Below, piece by piece: positions 44,512 through 64,000 of a stretch of 64,000 nucleotides of DNA. The stretch lies in NCBI GenBank assembly GCA_959347315.1, contig OY365806.1, positions 36,326,264 through 36,390,263 on the forward strand. The letters run 5' to 3'. The translations under genes were made by a program, and so were the position numbers. The notes under the pieces were generated by a model. That model was not told the DNA's origin. It ran no database searches and saw nothing but the letters and a program-made list of their open reading frames with translations. Origin of the DNA: Bimastos eiseni (Eukaryota; Annelida; Clitellata; Crassiclitellata; Lumbricidae). Each line of letters opens with the position of its first letter. Within the stretch, counting starts at the first letter, position 1.

Positions 44512-47090
44512 CTTGAATAAAATCCTTCAGAATGCTTTCTTAATGTATGTAGCGCCTAGTTCAGAGTCAAAATGTCATGGTAAAATGTACACGCGCTTCG
44601 AGACATGTCAAATATTAATTCTCGGTTCAAGATTTCGGATTAATGAATATCTCCGTCGTTTCACTTGAATTCGTATGTTCCGAGCCATTGTTTTCAGGTT
44701 TTACTACACTTGTGAACCTAAGCGGGCAACAATAAAAGTGTACTGGTCCGTTCTCAAGTTTGACTTCGTTCTCAAGTTTGACTTCGTTTAACTTTGAATA
44801 ACAAGATGCGATGTTTGGTACAATGCGTTTATTATGGTACCGCAGCAACTGTAACTGTTTGCTGGTCGATAGATGCAGAAAGCTTATGGTGGAGGTTGCT
44901 GCAGACAAGTGATAAAATTCTGCACTTAGCTAACAGCTTTGTCACGTACAACAGCACAAATGAGTGAGAATTTGTCGAGTTATTCTCTAGCACATTCCAA
45001 CTGTCTTAGTTTTGACGCGCGTACCCTCCTGGACATAAAACCGTCCGTATGGCTAAACACCTATTCTCTGTGTCAAGGCGAATACAACATATTAGGGGAC
45101 GAGCGTTAATTCACAGTCTTGCTGCATCGGAGGCCAGCGATCAATTTAACGTAGCATCTGAAATGTATAACATTTTAACACGAAGATATACTAAGTCAAG
45201 ACCTAGTAATGATTATATCTACAACTCGTTCAACAAGGATATTGATGATTTGGACACGTAGATAGATTATCAGTTGATAGAATCCCACAGAATACAATTC
45301 ATTCTAGATTCGAATGAGAAAATAACAGAAAAGACCCAGGTCACACGCTAGTTAGATAATAAATATATCGACATGGAAAGACCTCCATATTGAGCTTCGC
45401 CTTATTTCCAGAACCTTCTTTCTTATGTTTTTCCACCTTAAAACGGATCCCTTTAGTCGTGCTGGTGTTGGGGAGAGTCGTTGAGCTGTTTTCTTGAATA
45501 GGCGCTATATAGTCGGCATGAATGGAGAACATAACATCACATATGGAGTAACACTATACTAAGCAATGAACTTGCGCACAACATAGGTAATTTATTCGTA
45601 CACATTGCCGACGAATGGCTGGCGTAAAGTAGGCTACGGCTGATAATAATGATTAGCATACTATTTGCATTATAAAATCACTCATTCAGTCAATCATTCA
45701 CTCATTCGCATATTAAGTTTAATTGGCAATCGAAAGTAGGTCTACAATTCACATGAATATCTCAGGCCCTATAACAAAAACAACATTGTTAATGGTACGG
45801 GTGATTAAATTATTGACAATTAAGGACCGACGATTAGGCTCTCGAAGTAAGGACCACCTAATAAAATAGGTATTTATAAATATAGAGTAGTTGAGTAGAG
45901 GAAGGGAGAATAGTGGGTAAAAATGAGATGGAGGAACAAAGCATAACAAGTCTTTACTAACGATAATACAAACATTTAACGACAGAGATTAAATGAGAAG
46001 TAATTAACATTATTTTACCAAGTAAGCTGATAACATTCTCCGGGTCGCCAGTTAGAAATCGACCCCATAGGATCGGTAATATCTGAGAGCATCTTATTAG
46101 TGGACAATAGCTACAGTCGGATAATTAGGTTAGTAGAAAACTTTGACAAGTAGGCCTAGAGCAAGGTATAGGCCTACTAAGCCATGCTGAGCGGTAATGC
46201 TCAGGACTGTTGACAAGAGAGGCGCTATATATAGAGATCTGGATGATGATGTAGGCCATCATGTAGGGCTCTATATGTGTGCTAAAGATTGTAAGGAGTG
46301 GATATGAGAGGCGATATATATGTATGAGGTTCCTGACGAATGCGTCTAAAATTAAGTCAGATGAGTTTCTTTTAAAATGGCGCTTGCACATTTGCGATTA
46401 TCGCTCAGCTCAGTTGATTGAAGCAGCGCAATACAGAAAAAAACTGGAAACGGGGATCAATGTTAACGTTGTAACCTAGGCCGGCTAACTCATTACGACT
46501 CATGATATTTCAATTTTGGACAGCATCCAATTGAGTCATTCCATTTCAGACATTCCAAGGCGTTCATTAACAAAGATTTAGTAATAATATTACGAGAACT
46601 ATCAAAACACTCACCATCTTGGAAGATGGATTACGTTGCCGTGACGTCATTGTAACATACTGCATTGCTTGCGATAGGGTGTTACATTTTATGAAAGTCA
46701 GCGACTGGACTAGTAGACAAAATACATTGATTGCATTTAAGCAAAGCATTGCGCCCAGACCAGAGCTATCATAGTTGTATATAACCAATCATAAATTGTA
46801 GATTAGTCAATATTAATAGAAGGTTCTTGTCCAGACTCAAGGAATCTGTTATTGGTCCTTAGAGGTATCGCGTCTCGGATGTGAAGGTAAGAGATGAAGA
46901 GTTTGTGTAAGAAAGGATTGTGAATTATAGCATGATTTGGTTGAGAAGACCCTGGACGATTAATTAATTATGTTTCGGTAAGGTAATTGTAGAGAAGATT
47001 GGATGACATCCATTGAGTGATTAGGTTGGAGTAATTGGGTAATGAAGGTGGAAAAAGAGCTCGAGGAGGTGGATGTAAAGACCTGCGTAT
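44512..47090. other. Upstream region of PMCA copy 1
   Basis: Presumed to hold the copy 1 promoter and 5' UTR. An 18-bp direct duplication TTCTCAAGTTTGACTTCG lies at about 44753-44788. A 70-codon plus-strand ORF at 45049-45261 is unrecognised. No other gene. Confidence 0.4.
46605..46660 (-). promoter_or_regulatory. Candidate promoter / first exon of PMCA copy 1
   Basis: The minus strand reads a perfect CRE palindrome TGACGTCA (about 46641-46648), then CCAAGATGG, a YY1/initiator-like motif, directly followed by GTGAGTG, a good splice donor. It lies about 2.1 kb upstream of the copy 1 ATG in the right orientation. It could be a 5' non-coding exon. Based only on motif arrangement. Confidence 0.2.
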
Positions 47091-47430
47091 CATCGCCATA
47101 TAGGCCAATAGGTGGCGGGCAAAAGAGGATGGTTCTAATTAACTTCTAAGAGATGGTTTAAAGGTCGGATATACAAGATGAAGAGGAGTGTACGCAGGAT
47201 GAAGCCTTGAGGTACACCACAATTAAGAGAGTGGGAAGGGTTGCGAAAAGGTGATCGGAGGCTATTACAGAGGTGGATCTGGAAGACGAGTAGGATCTGA
47301 ACCAGAGTAGAGCAGCGTAAGAGAAGCAAAACTAGAAAGAAAGCCTATGAAGAAGGAGGCTGTGATCAATGGTGTCGAATGCGGCGGAGACATCGATGAC
47401 ACAGAGCCTGACAGAGGCAAGATACTTGTG
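47090..47430 (-). mobile_element. LINE reverse-transcriptase palm fragment
   Basis: Minus-strand frames read VIDVSAAFDTIDHSLLLHRL near 47.4 kb (motif A) and, after a frameshift, NCGVPQGFILRTLLFILYI near 47.2 kb (motif B region). Typical of CR1/L2-type polymerases; broken. Confidence 0.8.
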
Positions 47431-47660
47431 CATTCATAACGAAGATTTATATAGCGACCCTACAGAGTGACTCCTCAAGAACGCTCCCGACCCAACCCCG
47501 GATGAAAATAAAGGTCTTCAGGTTGCTGGAAAACGCATCTGAGTCAATCCAAACCATATAGTGTAATGCCATCGGGAGCTCATTCCTTATCATAGGGACA
47601 ACAACAGAGAAAGCGCGACGCTGTGGAATGGGGAAATTCACTCAGCGTGGAAGAGCGGAG
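47430..47660 (-). mobile_element. LINE C-terminal and 3' end fragment
   Basis: PQRRAFSVVVPMIRNELPMA, then FSSNLKTFIFIRGWVGSVLE and a stop, then AGGGTCGCTATATAAATCTT. A separate 3' end adjoining the palm fragment. Confidence 0.75.
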
Positions 47661-48019
47661 AGCACAACGCCCCTGCCCGCCCAGGGTAGAGCAACAAAGT
47701 TCTTGAAGATGTGTTGAGACCGCAACCAATAGTGCACACACACATATCAAGGCAGAAGCGCTGCACACAAAAAGGCATGTAGATTGTATGGTGGTGTTAG
47801 AGCCATGAGTTGGAGAGGGCATTCGTTATAACCAACAAGGGTATTCGCTAATTTTACTTAGGTAGATGGGAAAGATTGGAGCTGGGCAATTAGATTTTCC
47901 TGGTCAAGATTTACTTTTTCAACAGGAAGAAAGATGTTTCGACTGAGCTCGACTATAAAATAAGAGCACTAACAATCAGCATAATTATTACCGTCTTCGT
48001 CATTTTTATGTTTTCCCTG

Positions 48020-48830
48020 TCCTTCTTGTTTATCGTCGTCGTCGTCGTTGTCATCGGTCATCGTCATTATCATCATCATCATCGTCGTCGTCGTCGACGT
48101 CATCGTCGTCATCGTCGTCGTCATCATCACCGTCATCATAACCACCATCGCTCAATACCACCGCCTCATCATCATCACCATCACAAACTTTTCTTCTTCT
48201 TTTTCGTTTCTTCTTATAATTATTTTGCTAAGTAATTTTCTCATTATTATTCCTTTTCTTAACATTCCTCTTTGCATTCTACTTCTTCGCAGTCTTTTAT
48301 GCATTCTTCTTCACATTTTTCCCTCGCACTCTTCTTTTACTTTTACTTCTATTTCGCATTCTTCTTATTTGCATTCATCATCTGCTTTTTCAAATCCTTC
48401 TCGTTTTCTTGTTCTTTTTCACATTCTTCTTCTTCTTATGCTTCCTATTCTTTTATTTCTCTTTTACCTTCGCATTACTCTTTAGAGGCCTGTTAATCAT
48501 CATCTTCTTCCCACTTCTCCTCATCCTCTTGTTCTTCATCACATTCTTCTTCATCTCCTTGTCCTTCTTTTTCTACTTCTCCTTCACAGCCATCTTTGTA
48601 TTATTCATTATCTTCTTCTTCAAAGTCCTCCTTGTCGTCTTGCTCTCTTGTTATTCCTCTTCACATTCTTCTTGTTCCTCTTTTCCTCCTTCTTCTCCTC
48701 CTCGTCCTCCTCTCCTCCTTCTCGACCTCGTCTTTCTTCTTCTTCTTCATCATCTTCTTGCTATTCTTCTTCTTCATTTATGCCACATGTTCTTTTTCCT
48801 TTTCCGTGTTCTTCCCTTTCCACATAAATC
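48020..48830. repeat. Low-complexity (GTC/ATC)n then pyrimidine-rich tract
   Basis: About 160 bp of GTC and ATC trinucleotides, then about 650 bp of TTC/CTT-rich sequence. The long Phe/Leu/Ser-rich ORFs here are compositional artefacts. Confidence 0.9.
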
Positions 48831-49781
48831 AGAAGCGAACATTCCCGTTTGGCTTAAGAGAAATAATTATTGTAAAAAGTCGAATGTTTTTTGTGTTGTG
48901 TTCTAGTAGTGCACTTACTTTCATGATTAGGCCCTACTTAGTCAACCAATTTTGAGCTCGTCTATATTGTTAGCGAGACAAATAAAGCTATAGGTGAGTA
49001 TACGCCTGTACATGTAAGTAACCCACATGTAGGCCTACATTGCTCGCATATTATAGCTTATCTGAGCTCGAAGGTGTCGAGAGTGAAACGATTAATCATC
49101 TCGGAACATTCTTCTGCTCTAGAAGGGATTTAAACCTGTAATCCTCTCGGTTTGCGTAACGAATGATATGCATACAGCTGGATATTCTGAAATAGCATCA
49201 TAAACCCACGCAGAGGAGAGACCATACAGTTACTGTAGGCTTTAGCGGTTTATCGAAATTAATAATGACATGTATACATGTATACAGAATCTCAAAGAGC
49301 AAACTTCTTCCAGTTACAATGTTACATGTTATCATTATCATGTAGGCCTATAGACCTACTCACGATTGCAACCACCAACCAAGGCCATCACGAGAGAGGG
49401 GTTTAGGTGAATATGGCAGCACTCCAGAACGAAGAGCTCAGCAAAGAATCTACATTTATTCCGCTTTCGTGCGGGCTCCGTTAAACGTGTGACGTCGATG
49501 GAGCGAGACCGACCTAGTCGAACGCCTCGAACGACGGCAGCAACAGAAATTTTAACACAGACTAAACGTCTTCTGAGCCACTTTGAACCGTTACCCTTGT
49601 TATGTTATGTTATTCACGTTACCTCTCAAGGGTCGACTCAGTCTTTCATTCGTCAGGCGTCGTTAGCAGAACGTAATTAATACGCCTTGCATGGCTGCCA
49701 TACAGTAAAATTCTGTTGTTCTATTGTTCTGATCAATCCTGCAATAAATCATGATCATCCGTTCATGATGTGACCTGCAAT
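48831..49781. other. Intergenic sequence, nothing recognised
   Basis: No gene or clear repeat. Confidence 0.4.
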
Positions 49782-50634
49782 CAGGCCCGGTTCTATTTTT
49801 CGTAAGTAGGCGAGATGTAATGTTGCCGTCCCGCCCCCTCAAACAAAAAAATTTAGAAAAAAGACATAACGAGGTTCTAAGCTGACTGATATAAGTTTAT
49901 TTAACGACGCATCCATAACAACGATGATATGTATGTTCTAAGCACTATTAACTCGCTAAATATACTAAGCAGCGTACATTGAAATTCTAGATATAAAAAT
50001 ATTCTATTGAGACGTAGTCTGACATGGAAGAACTAGAAGCAGAAATTACAGAATTGTTTCATAATTTTATTTCAATCAAGTGACACGTTATATATTTAAA
50101 ATTTACTCTTCTGGTTTTCAATGCTTCAAATTCCCGAATTAACTCTTCCATATTTAGTTGATCTGCAATTTTCTTTTCGATCGAAATCGTGGCTAATCGG
50201 ATGAGGAATCTTCGCTGTGATTATTATGCGCGGCATGCGCCTCATCAGATGCCGAACGCTTTATAAACTTCAGGATTGCGTCTTTCTTTCTGCTTGGCCT
50301 CAGATGATTCACGTCCGACTTTAAGTTTTCAACTGATAGGCCTGTTGATCAACAAGGAGCTCATAACCAGAAGTTGAACTTGATGAAAAGTCAATCGAAA
50401 TCGAATATAAAGATTTTTGTTGAGCATGTTAAAAGAGAAGAAGCAGATGAACTATAATAATTTATTGCAAAGAGAAAATATATTTCATTGAAAAATATTA
50501 ATATCTGAAAATAATTTAGAATATTGTGGTGACATGAAATATTATCTTCCTACGCTATGCATATTTATTTGAATTCGATAAAAGTGCCGCCTCTGAAAAA
50601 TGGCGAACTTCGCCTACGCCTAGATATAGGCCTG
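49782..50634. mobile_element. hAT-like element, CAGGCC family
   Basis: Starts CAGGCCCGGTTCTA, ends CGCCTAGATATAGGCCTG. Flanks CCTGCAAT (49774-49781) and CCTACAAT (50635-50642) match at 7 of 8. 853 bp, AT-rich inside, no intact ORF. Confidence 0.75.
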
Positions 50635-50739
50635 CCTACAATAAGTAATCAATAAGTCCGTAAGTAATACGGATAATGTTGTTGTCATCTATGACACCGC
50701 AACACGTAGGCCTATATTACACGGTTTATTATAGGCCTA

Positions 50740-51480
50740 TTTTAAGGTCACTATCACCCTCCCCGAACGACTGGGGGAAGATTGCTGGATTACAGTAATC
50801 CCTGGGTATAGCGCGGTACAGAGCCAGCAAGACTGTTCAGTGTTCCGCATGTTGGAACATACCTTAACTCGAATAGGCTCCGCGGATTGGAAATCAGTAA
50901 CAAGATTCGTTGATAAAAGACAAGACGTGGTCAAATTTCCAGATGCCCCATATGCTATAAATTAAGGCGAGCTGCAGCATTGAGAATGGCCTGTACACTG
51001 TGGTCATAATATTTAAGGAAAAGAGACCAATGTAAACTGCATTGCCATAATCGATCCTAGCGCAGATCACATCATAGACCAGGGTCTTGACTGCCTAAAG
51101 ATAAAGTGATTGTCGAATGAGACCACGCTGATAGGGAAACTCCACCACTGGTCGTACTCAGCCAGTGTCAGTCCCAAGCCTGGATAAAAAGGAGGGCGAC
51201 GCTAATGGTCTATCTTACCACACAGTGTCGTTAAGCTGCAACTACTAGGCCTACCACGCTGACGTAAAGAGTACAAAGAATACAATACAACTATAGGCAT
51301 TTATAACGCGCTGTGCACGAAAGCGTACACACGTCTCAACAACGCAACTGCAGTTGTAATTGCATGCTCAAGGTCCGTATACACAGTGACACCTCGGACG
51401 AGGGTCGAACTCGCTCATTCAGCGCATACTGAGCGTTACGGATCCATCGACCGCTTGAACCAATCGAAGACTAGAACGAC
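50740..51480. repeat. LINE/SINE-related interspersed sequence
   Basis: AACTGCATTGCCATAATCGA and the block at 51.15-51.25 kb recur elsewhere in the window (33.08 and 26.25 kb). A reverse B-box-like GGGTCGAACTCGC is at 51.41 kb. No complete tRNA or ORF. Confidence 0.4.
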
Positions 51481-51538
51481 AGAATGATCTTAACACTGTT
51501 TATATGATCTCATGAAGAGAGTACGGAATCGACATGCA

Positions 51539-51863
51539 CAGGGGTGTAACAAGCGGGGGGTAGGGAGAGCACCGGCCCCCCAGTTTTGAAACTGGGAGGG
51601 GGAGGCAAAGCCCTCCCAGTTTTAGTGCTCAGTACCCCCCCCATGTGCCTCCCCAAATCGGTTCTTTTTTATGTTTATCCAATGAATTTTTAAGAATACT
51701 TTTGTTAAGATAATTTGTGCCCCCCCCCCATTTTTCAAATTTCTGGAGGGGGGCAAAATTCAAAAAGAGGGAGAGCAAAAAAAAATTTTCTGCTTCGCGC
51801 AATATTTTTTAAATTATGTTCCCCACCCCCCCTCCCATTTTTCCAAACCTTGTTACACTTCTG
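51539..51863 (+). mobile_element. hAT-like MITE with perfect 8-bp TSD
   Basis: Termini CAGGGGTGTAACAAGCGG and CTTGTTACACTTCTG; flanked by GACATGCA at 51531-51538 and 51864-51871. 325 bp, same family as 11809 and 19464. Confidence 0.93.
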
Positions 51864-51871
51864 GACATGCA

Positions 51872-52620
51872 GTAAATCCGAGCTCACGGGCACACTAGGA
51901 GAAATGTAGCCTGCATGTAGCCTACATTGGGAAAGCTATGTTCACTTATCTCCCATATACGTGTAGCTTACTTTGCCTTAAAATATTATACTTCGATTTA
52001 TAGCCTATATTGTTGTTCTTCTCATATGCGCGGTTATGATCGGCGCGGTAACGAGCCACGCGCGGTTTCTGGCCGCGCGGATTTGTGCACGCGGTTATTG
52101 AAGGATAAGCTTCCGTGCGTGATTGCTTATAGCCAGATGAACTGAGTTTTGTTTTGGTTTGAACTAAGACGATTAGATGACAGCCATCGTTCAAGAGCGG
52201 CAGAAGCCTCTAGGATGCGCGCTCAGCCATAACAGTAGCTGTTGTGGCAGAACCATGTACATGTAGGTAAACCTGTGTCATCAGCATACATGTATTGGTG
52301 GGATGAGACACCCAGTGGGCCGAGAACCTCCGTTAGGTCTGAGGTATAAAAGATTAGTGCTTTTTTCTGGCGGAAGGCGCCGGAACGGCGTTCAAGCACC
52401 TTTTTTCAATTACCAACAAATAAAAACCTTAGCTATGCAAAACTCTGGAATTTGAAATAAAACTTAGCAATTAACATTTTTTACATGCTAAAATTTTTGG
52501 TCAGGACCTAAGTACAAGTGTAGGCAATGATTATGATCATTGTGTCCTATAAATGTATTTTATTTGGTAGCTAATTTTAGCGTAATTTCTTTCAACAATG
52601 CATAATAGACCTAGGCCTAA
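51872..52620. other. Intergenic sequence, nothing recognised
   Basis: A GC-rich palindromic patch (GCGCGGTAACGAGCCACGCG) at 52.04-52.08 kb stands out. No gene. Confidence 0.35.
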
Positions 52621-52900
52621 GCGTTCCGGCACATTTTATTTCTAGAAAAAAGAACTGTAAAAGATGAACAGGAGGCAAGGACCGAGTCCTGAGGTAGGCC
52701 ATAAGAGACGTATACACAGACCAAAGAGGAACGGGTGGGACCAAAAACCACCGAGGCAAATCGGTCCGTATAGAACGATTGGAACCAAAGAAAGTCGGAA
52801 TCAGGTATCCTAAACGATTTTGACAGCCGCTCCTGAGGAATGGTAGAGTAATACTGGAATAGTGTGATCGTTAATGTCAGAAGCGGCGCTCTCATAGAAA
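52621..52900 (-). mobile_element. LINE reverse-transcriptase fragment
   Basis: A minus-strand frame reads RLSKSFRIPDSDFLWFQSFY, then TDRFASVVFGPTRSS and YGLPQDSVLA. Matches the CR1/L2 fingers-to-motif-B region (WFxSYLxxR, GxPQGSVL). The flanking ORF is degenerate. Confidence 0.8.
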
Positions 52901-54150
52901 GCAGCGACCTGACAGACAGACAAATTGAAATATCAGTACTTGTTGCTATTATCATGCATTTATTAAGCATCTCAACAGCCAATATCTGTCCAGTCTGTAT
53001 ACGGCACGAAATACATCTTCCAGAAGACTCACCATAAGGAATTCCGTGGAATGGAATTTCCTTAATCGAGACTGGAGAGAAGGCATTAACGAAGGCCAAG
53101 GTATTGGATCAGTTGCACAGAGACGCATTTCACAAGAAGCTTCGAGAGGAAAGACAGGCTTGAGATATAGGGCGATAAATTAATTTGAAGGGGAGCTCGA
53201 GTCAAGGTCTTGGCGCTTGATAGAAGGAAAGACCACCGCCGTTTATTTCAATAGGGGAACGCAACCATTGGCCAGTGAAGTTACACTGTAATGCCAAAAA
53301 CTGAAATGATTGGATTAGACATTGAGCAGTGGCCCAATACAATTTATGCGTCCTTCTGCATTTTATCAGAGAGCTGTGCAATTACTGTGGTACTACTAAC
53401 TCTTAAAACTCGCACTTCATATAATTTCAAACTTCACAAGTCAAAGTTACGCGTCAAACTCCTACAATCGAAACCAGCTATGAAACAATACTTGATTCAA
53501 ACAAGAAAAATTGCAATGCGTGATTCGGGACAAGTGTCATGTACACAAATCAAAACGTAGTTAATTAGTTCTTGAAATGAAGCAGGAAATTATGCCAAAC
53601 ACGCCAAACAAGATGTCATGAATATGTCGTTATCAAATTCCGAAAACAACTGAACCAGACTGGCAAAGCAAGAACCCAGGAAAATGTACACAATGGAAGG
53701 GGTGGGAAAACCAGTTTTATCTGCTTGCAAATGGAAAGCCAAACTCCGACAATGGCAGGCACTAATGTGGCTAGAACACTCGAGACATATTAAGTCGCTA
53801 AGCAGTGAAGACTGCGGCCTAAGATTTATGTAGGCTATATCAGAAATGCACTGGTATGTTCAGAGCCACCAGACACGTCTTAAGAGCGTCCTAGCCACAC
53901 AAATATTAAGGGTGTGCATTAAATGCACAATAACTCTCCTCGGTACACCATGGAAATCTGAAGCTGCTAACTTAGAATGGTTGAGGATCTATCCAATCAC
54001 CACCACAAATAACTGCTAAATACATACATTCACTCAGCCAGACGCACTGGCACACCAACATCCACACTGAATAACACATAAATGCATTCCAGAGCATCAA
54101 CGAATACATTTAGCTATATACTCCAAACTCTACATTATAATTGGATTTCT
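52901..54150. other. Intergenic sequence, nothing recognised
   Basis: AT-rich. The plus-strand 89-codon ORF at 53291-53560 resembles no family I know. Confidence 0.35.
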
Positions 54151-54485
54151 CAAACAGGTGGTCAGAAAGTTGTAAAGTCCTCATGCATCAGGTTACATGA
54201 AACAAAAACTAACTTGAAACTTCCTACATAAACAAATAAATGAATTTCAAAGTCATAATTATTTATCCCTACTGCCTTCTTTCACCCAATGAAAGGCACA
54301 CGTCACACGGACCATTACGAGATCATGCTTCATGTAAACCCAGTCACTACAAGTAATACATTTTGGTAATCTACTTATTCTGTTTATCTCAAAATGCACC
54401 TGGTCAAGCCAGTTAGTAAGCCACATGTGCAAGCCTTTCAGAGGCAATTAAAAGGCATTACATCATAACTATTGATAAGTATTGG

Positions 54486-54525
54486 CACATACATGTATAT
54501 ATATATATACATTATACATGTATGT
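54486..54525. repeat. Palindrome TACATGTATATATA...
   Basis: TACATGTATATATATATATA followed closely by its reverse complement; a self-complementary AT-rich hairpin. Confidence 0.8.
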
Positions 54526-54659
54526 TAATGTACTGCACCTATGACAAACGTATTTGTGTATTCAAAAAAGTTTGTCTCAAGACTAGGAAATATGTTAACA
54601 ATACACCTAATGACTAATTTGATATGTCATTCTTTAAACCAATTTTAAACTCAGCAGCC

Positions 54660-54748
54660 AATAATAATAATATTATGATTAATCATAATCATATTAATCA
54701 TAATCATATTAATGATTATGATTAATCATAATCATATTATGATTAGTT
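54660..54748. repeat. AT-rich palindromic array
   Basis: Repeated, self-complementary blocks of ATTAATCATAATCAT and ATGATTATGATTAAT over about 85 bp. Confidence 0.85.
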
Positions 54749-54801
54749 GCTTAAGCAGTCAACCAGTCAAACATTCACAAATGATTTAATTATCAATAAT
54801 T

Positions 54802-54807
54802 TCTTTA
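54802..54807 (-). promoter_or_regulatory. Candidate polyadenylation signal of PMCA copy 2
   Basis: AATAAA on the minus strand about 390 bases past the copy 2 stop codon. It is a plausible poly(A) signal by position and match only. The region is AT-rich, so chance occurrence is likely. Confidence 0.25.
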
Positions 54808-55192
54808 TTATTCTCGACTACCACACAATCAACCCATCAATTATAAATAACACAAATTAACAATCAATTGAACAACAAATCACTTAGCCAGACAATCAAT
54901 CAGTCATCAATCATGTAATGTAAATAGTAACAAAAATCATCATTCATTCAGCCAATTGACAAATCTGTCAATCTGTAATCATTCACCCATCACTCAGAGA
55001 ATCATTGAATCTGCAATTCAAACCATCCAATGGCATTCATCCAATTCCTCAATCGATCATCAATCGCCAAACACCAGACCAGTCACGGATGATCAAAGCC
55101 CGAGACAATACTGACACACGTCCCTCGACACAAGTCTTCATCACACGATCGAAGTGTCTGTGATCACGACATGCAGATCATGGTGACTCAAG

Positions 55193-63940
<8,748 letters not shown>

Positions 63941-64000
63941 CTGAGAACAAGAAAGACAATGTAACATAGGGGAACAGAAAAATGAGGCAAAGCAAGGTAA

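Larger units (their letters stand above)
54150..55192 (-). other. 3' flank / probable 3' UTR of PMCA copy 2
   Basis: Homologous to 7.3-7.8 kb downstream of copy 1, which marks the minimum extent of the tandem duplication. Contains AT-rich palindromes listed separately. Confidence 0.6.

Noticed and set aside
48008..48955. Several 75-165 codon Phe/Leu/Ser/His-rich ORFs
   Set aside because: Compositional artefacts of GTC/ATC and TTC-rich DNA.

Overview
The window is intron-rich metazoan DNA dominated by one gene family. All recognisable multi-exon coding sequence is on the minus strand and encodes plasma-membrane Ca2+-ATPase (PMCA, P2B-type ATPase, ATP2B family). There are two head-to-tail tandem paralogs. 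Copy 1 appears complete: 21 coding exons from the ATG at 44511 down to a stop at 7931, with every exon phase agreeing, giving a predicted 1136-residue pump. Copy 2 lies upstream of it. Its stop is at 55193 and its last nine exons (homologous to exons 13-21) run to 63940, with the rest beyond the window edge. The nine shared exons have identical lengths except the last one. The organism is probably a marine invertebrate, and an echinoderm is my best guess. This rests on the very frequent 8-mer TAGGCCTA, fold-back elements resembling sea-urchin TU elements, and many hAT and CR1/L2-like LINE fragments. It is not proven.

Region by region: 1-7.3 kb is downstream flank with minisatellites, a broken LINE holding a 102-bp perfect palindrome, TIR elements and a hAT. 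From 7.3 to 44.5 kb is PMCA copy 1, with introns full of nested mobile elements: several hATs with 8-bp target duplications, three fold-back families built of 15-16 bp tandem units, LINE 3' ends, a broken GPCR-like sequence in intron 18, and a satellite block with an unrecognised Cys-rich ORF in intron 2. From 44.5 to 55.2 kb is the intergenic spacer with LINE RT relics, two hATs and low-complexity DNA. From 55.2 to 64 kb is PMCA copy 2, much less invaded by repeats.

The two pumps are nearly identical in the catalytic and membrane core (one difference in 65 residues of exon 15) but strongly diverged in the C-terminal regulatory tail. Copy 1 stops 14 residues into the last exon, at a TAG aligned with a CAG in copy 2, and the old coding sequence beyond has decayed. 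Two GC-AG introns are inferred, one conserved in both paralogs. No tRNA, rRNA, CRISPR array or bacterial-type feature was seen.
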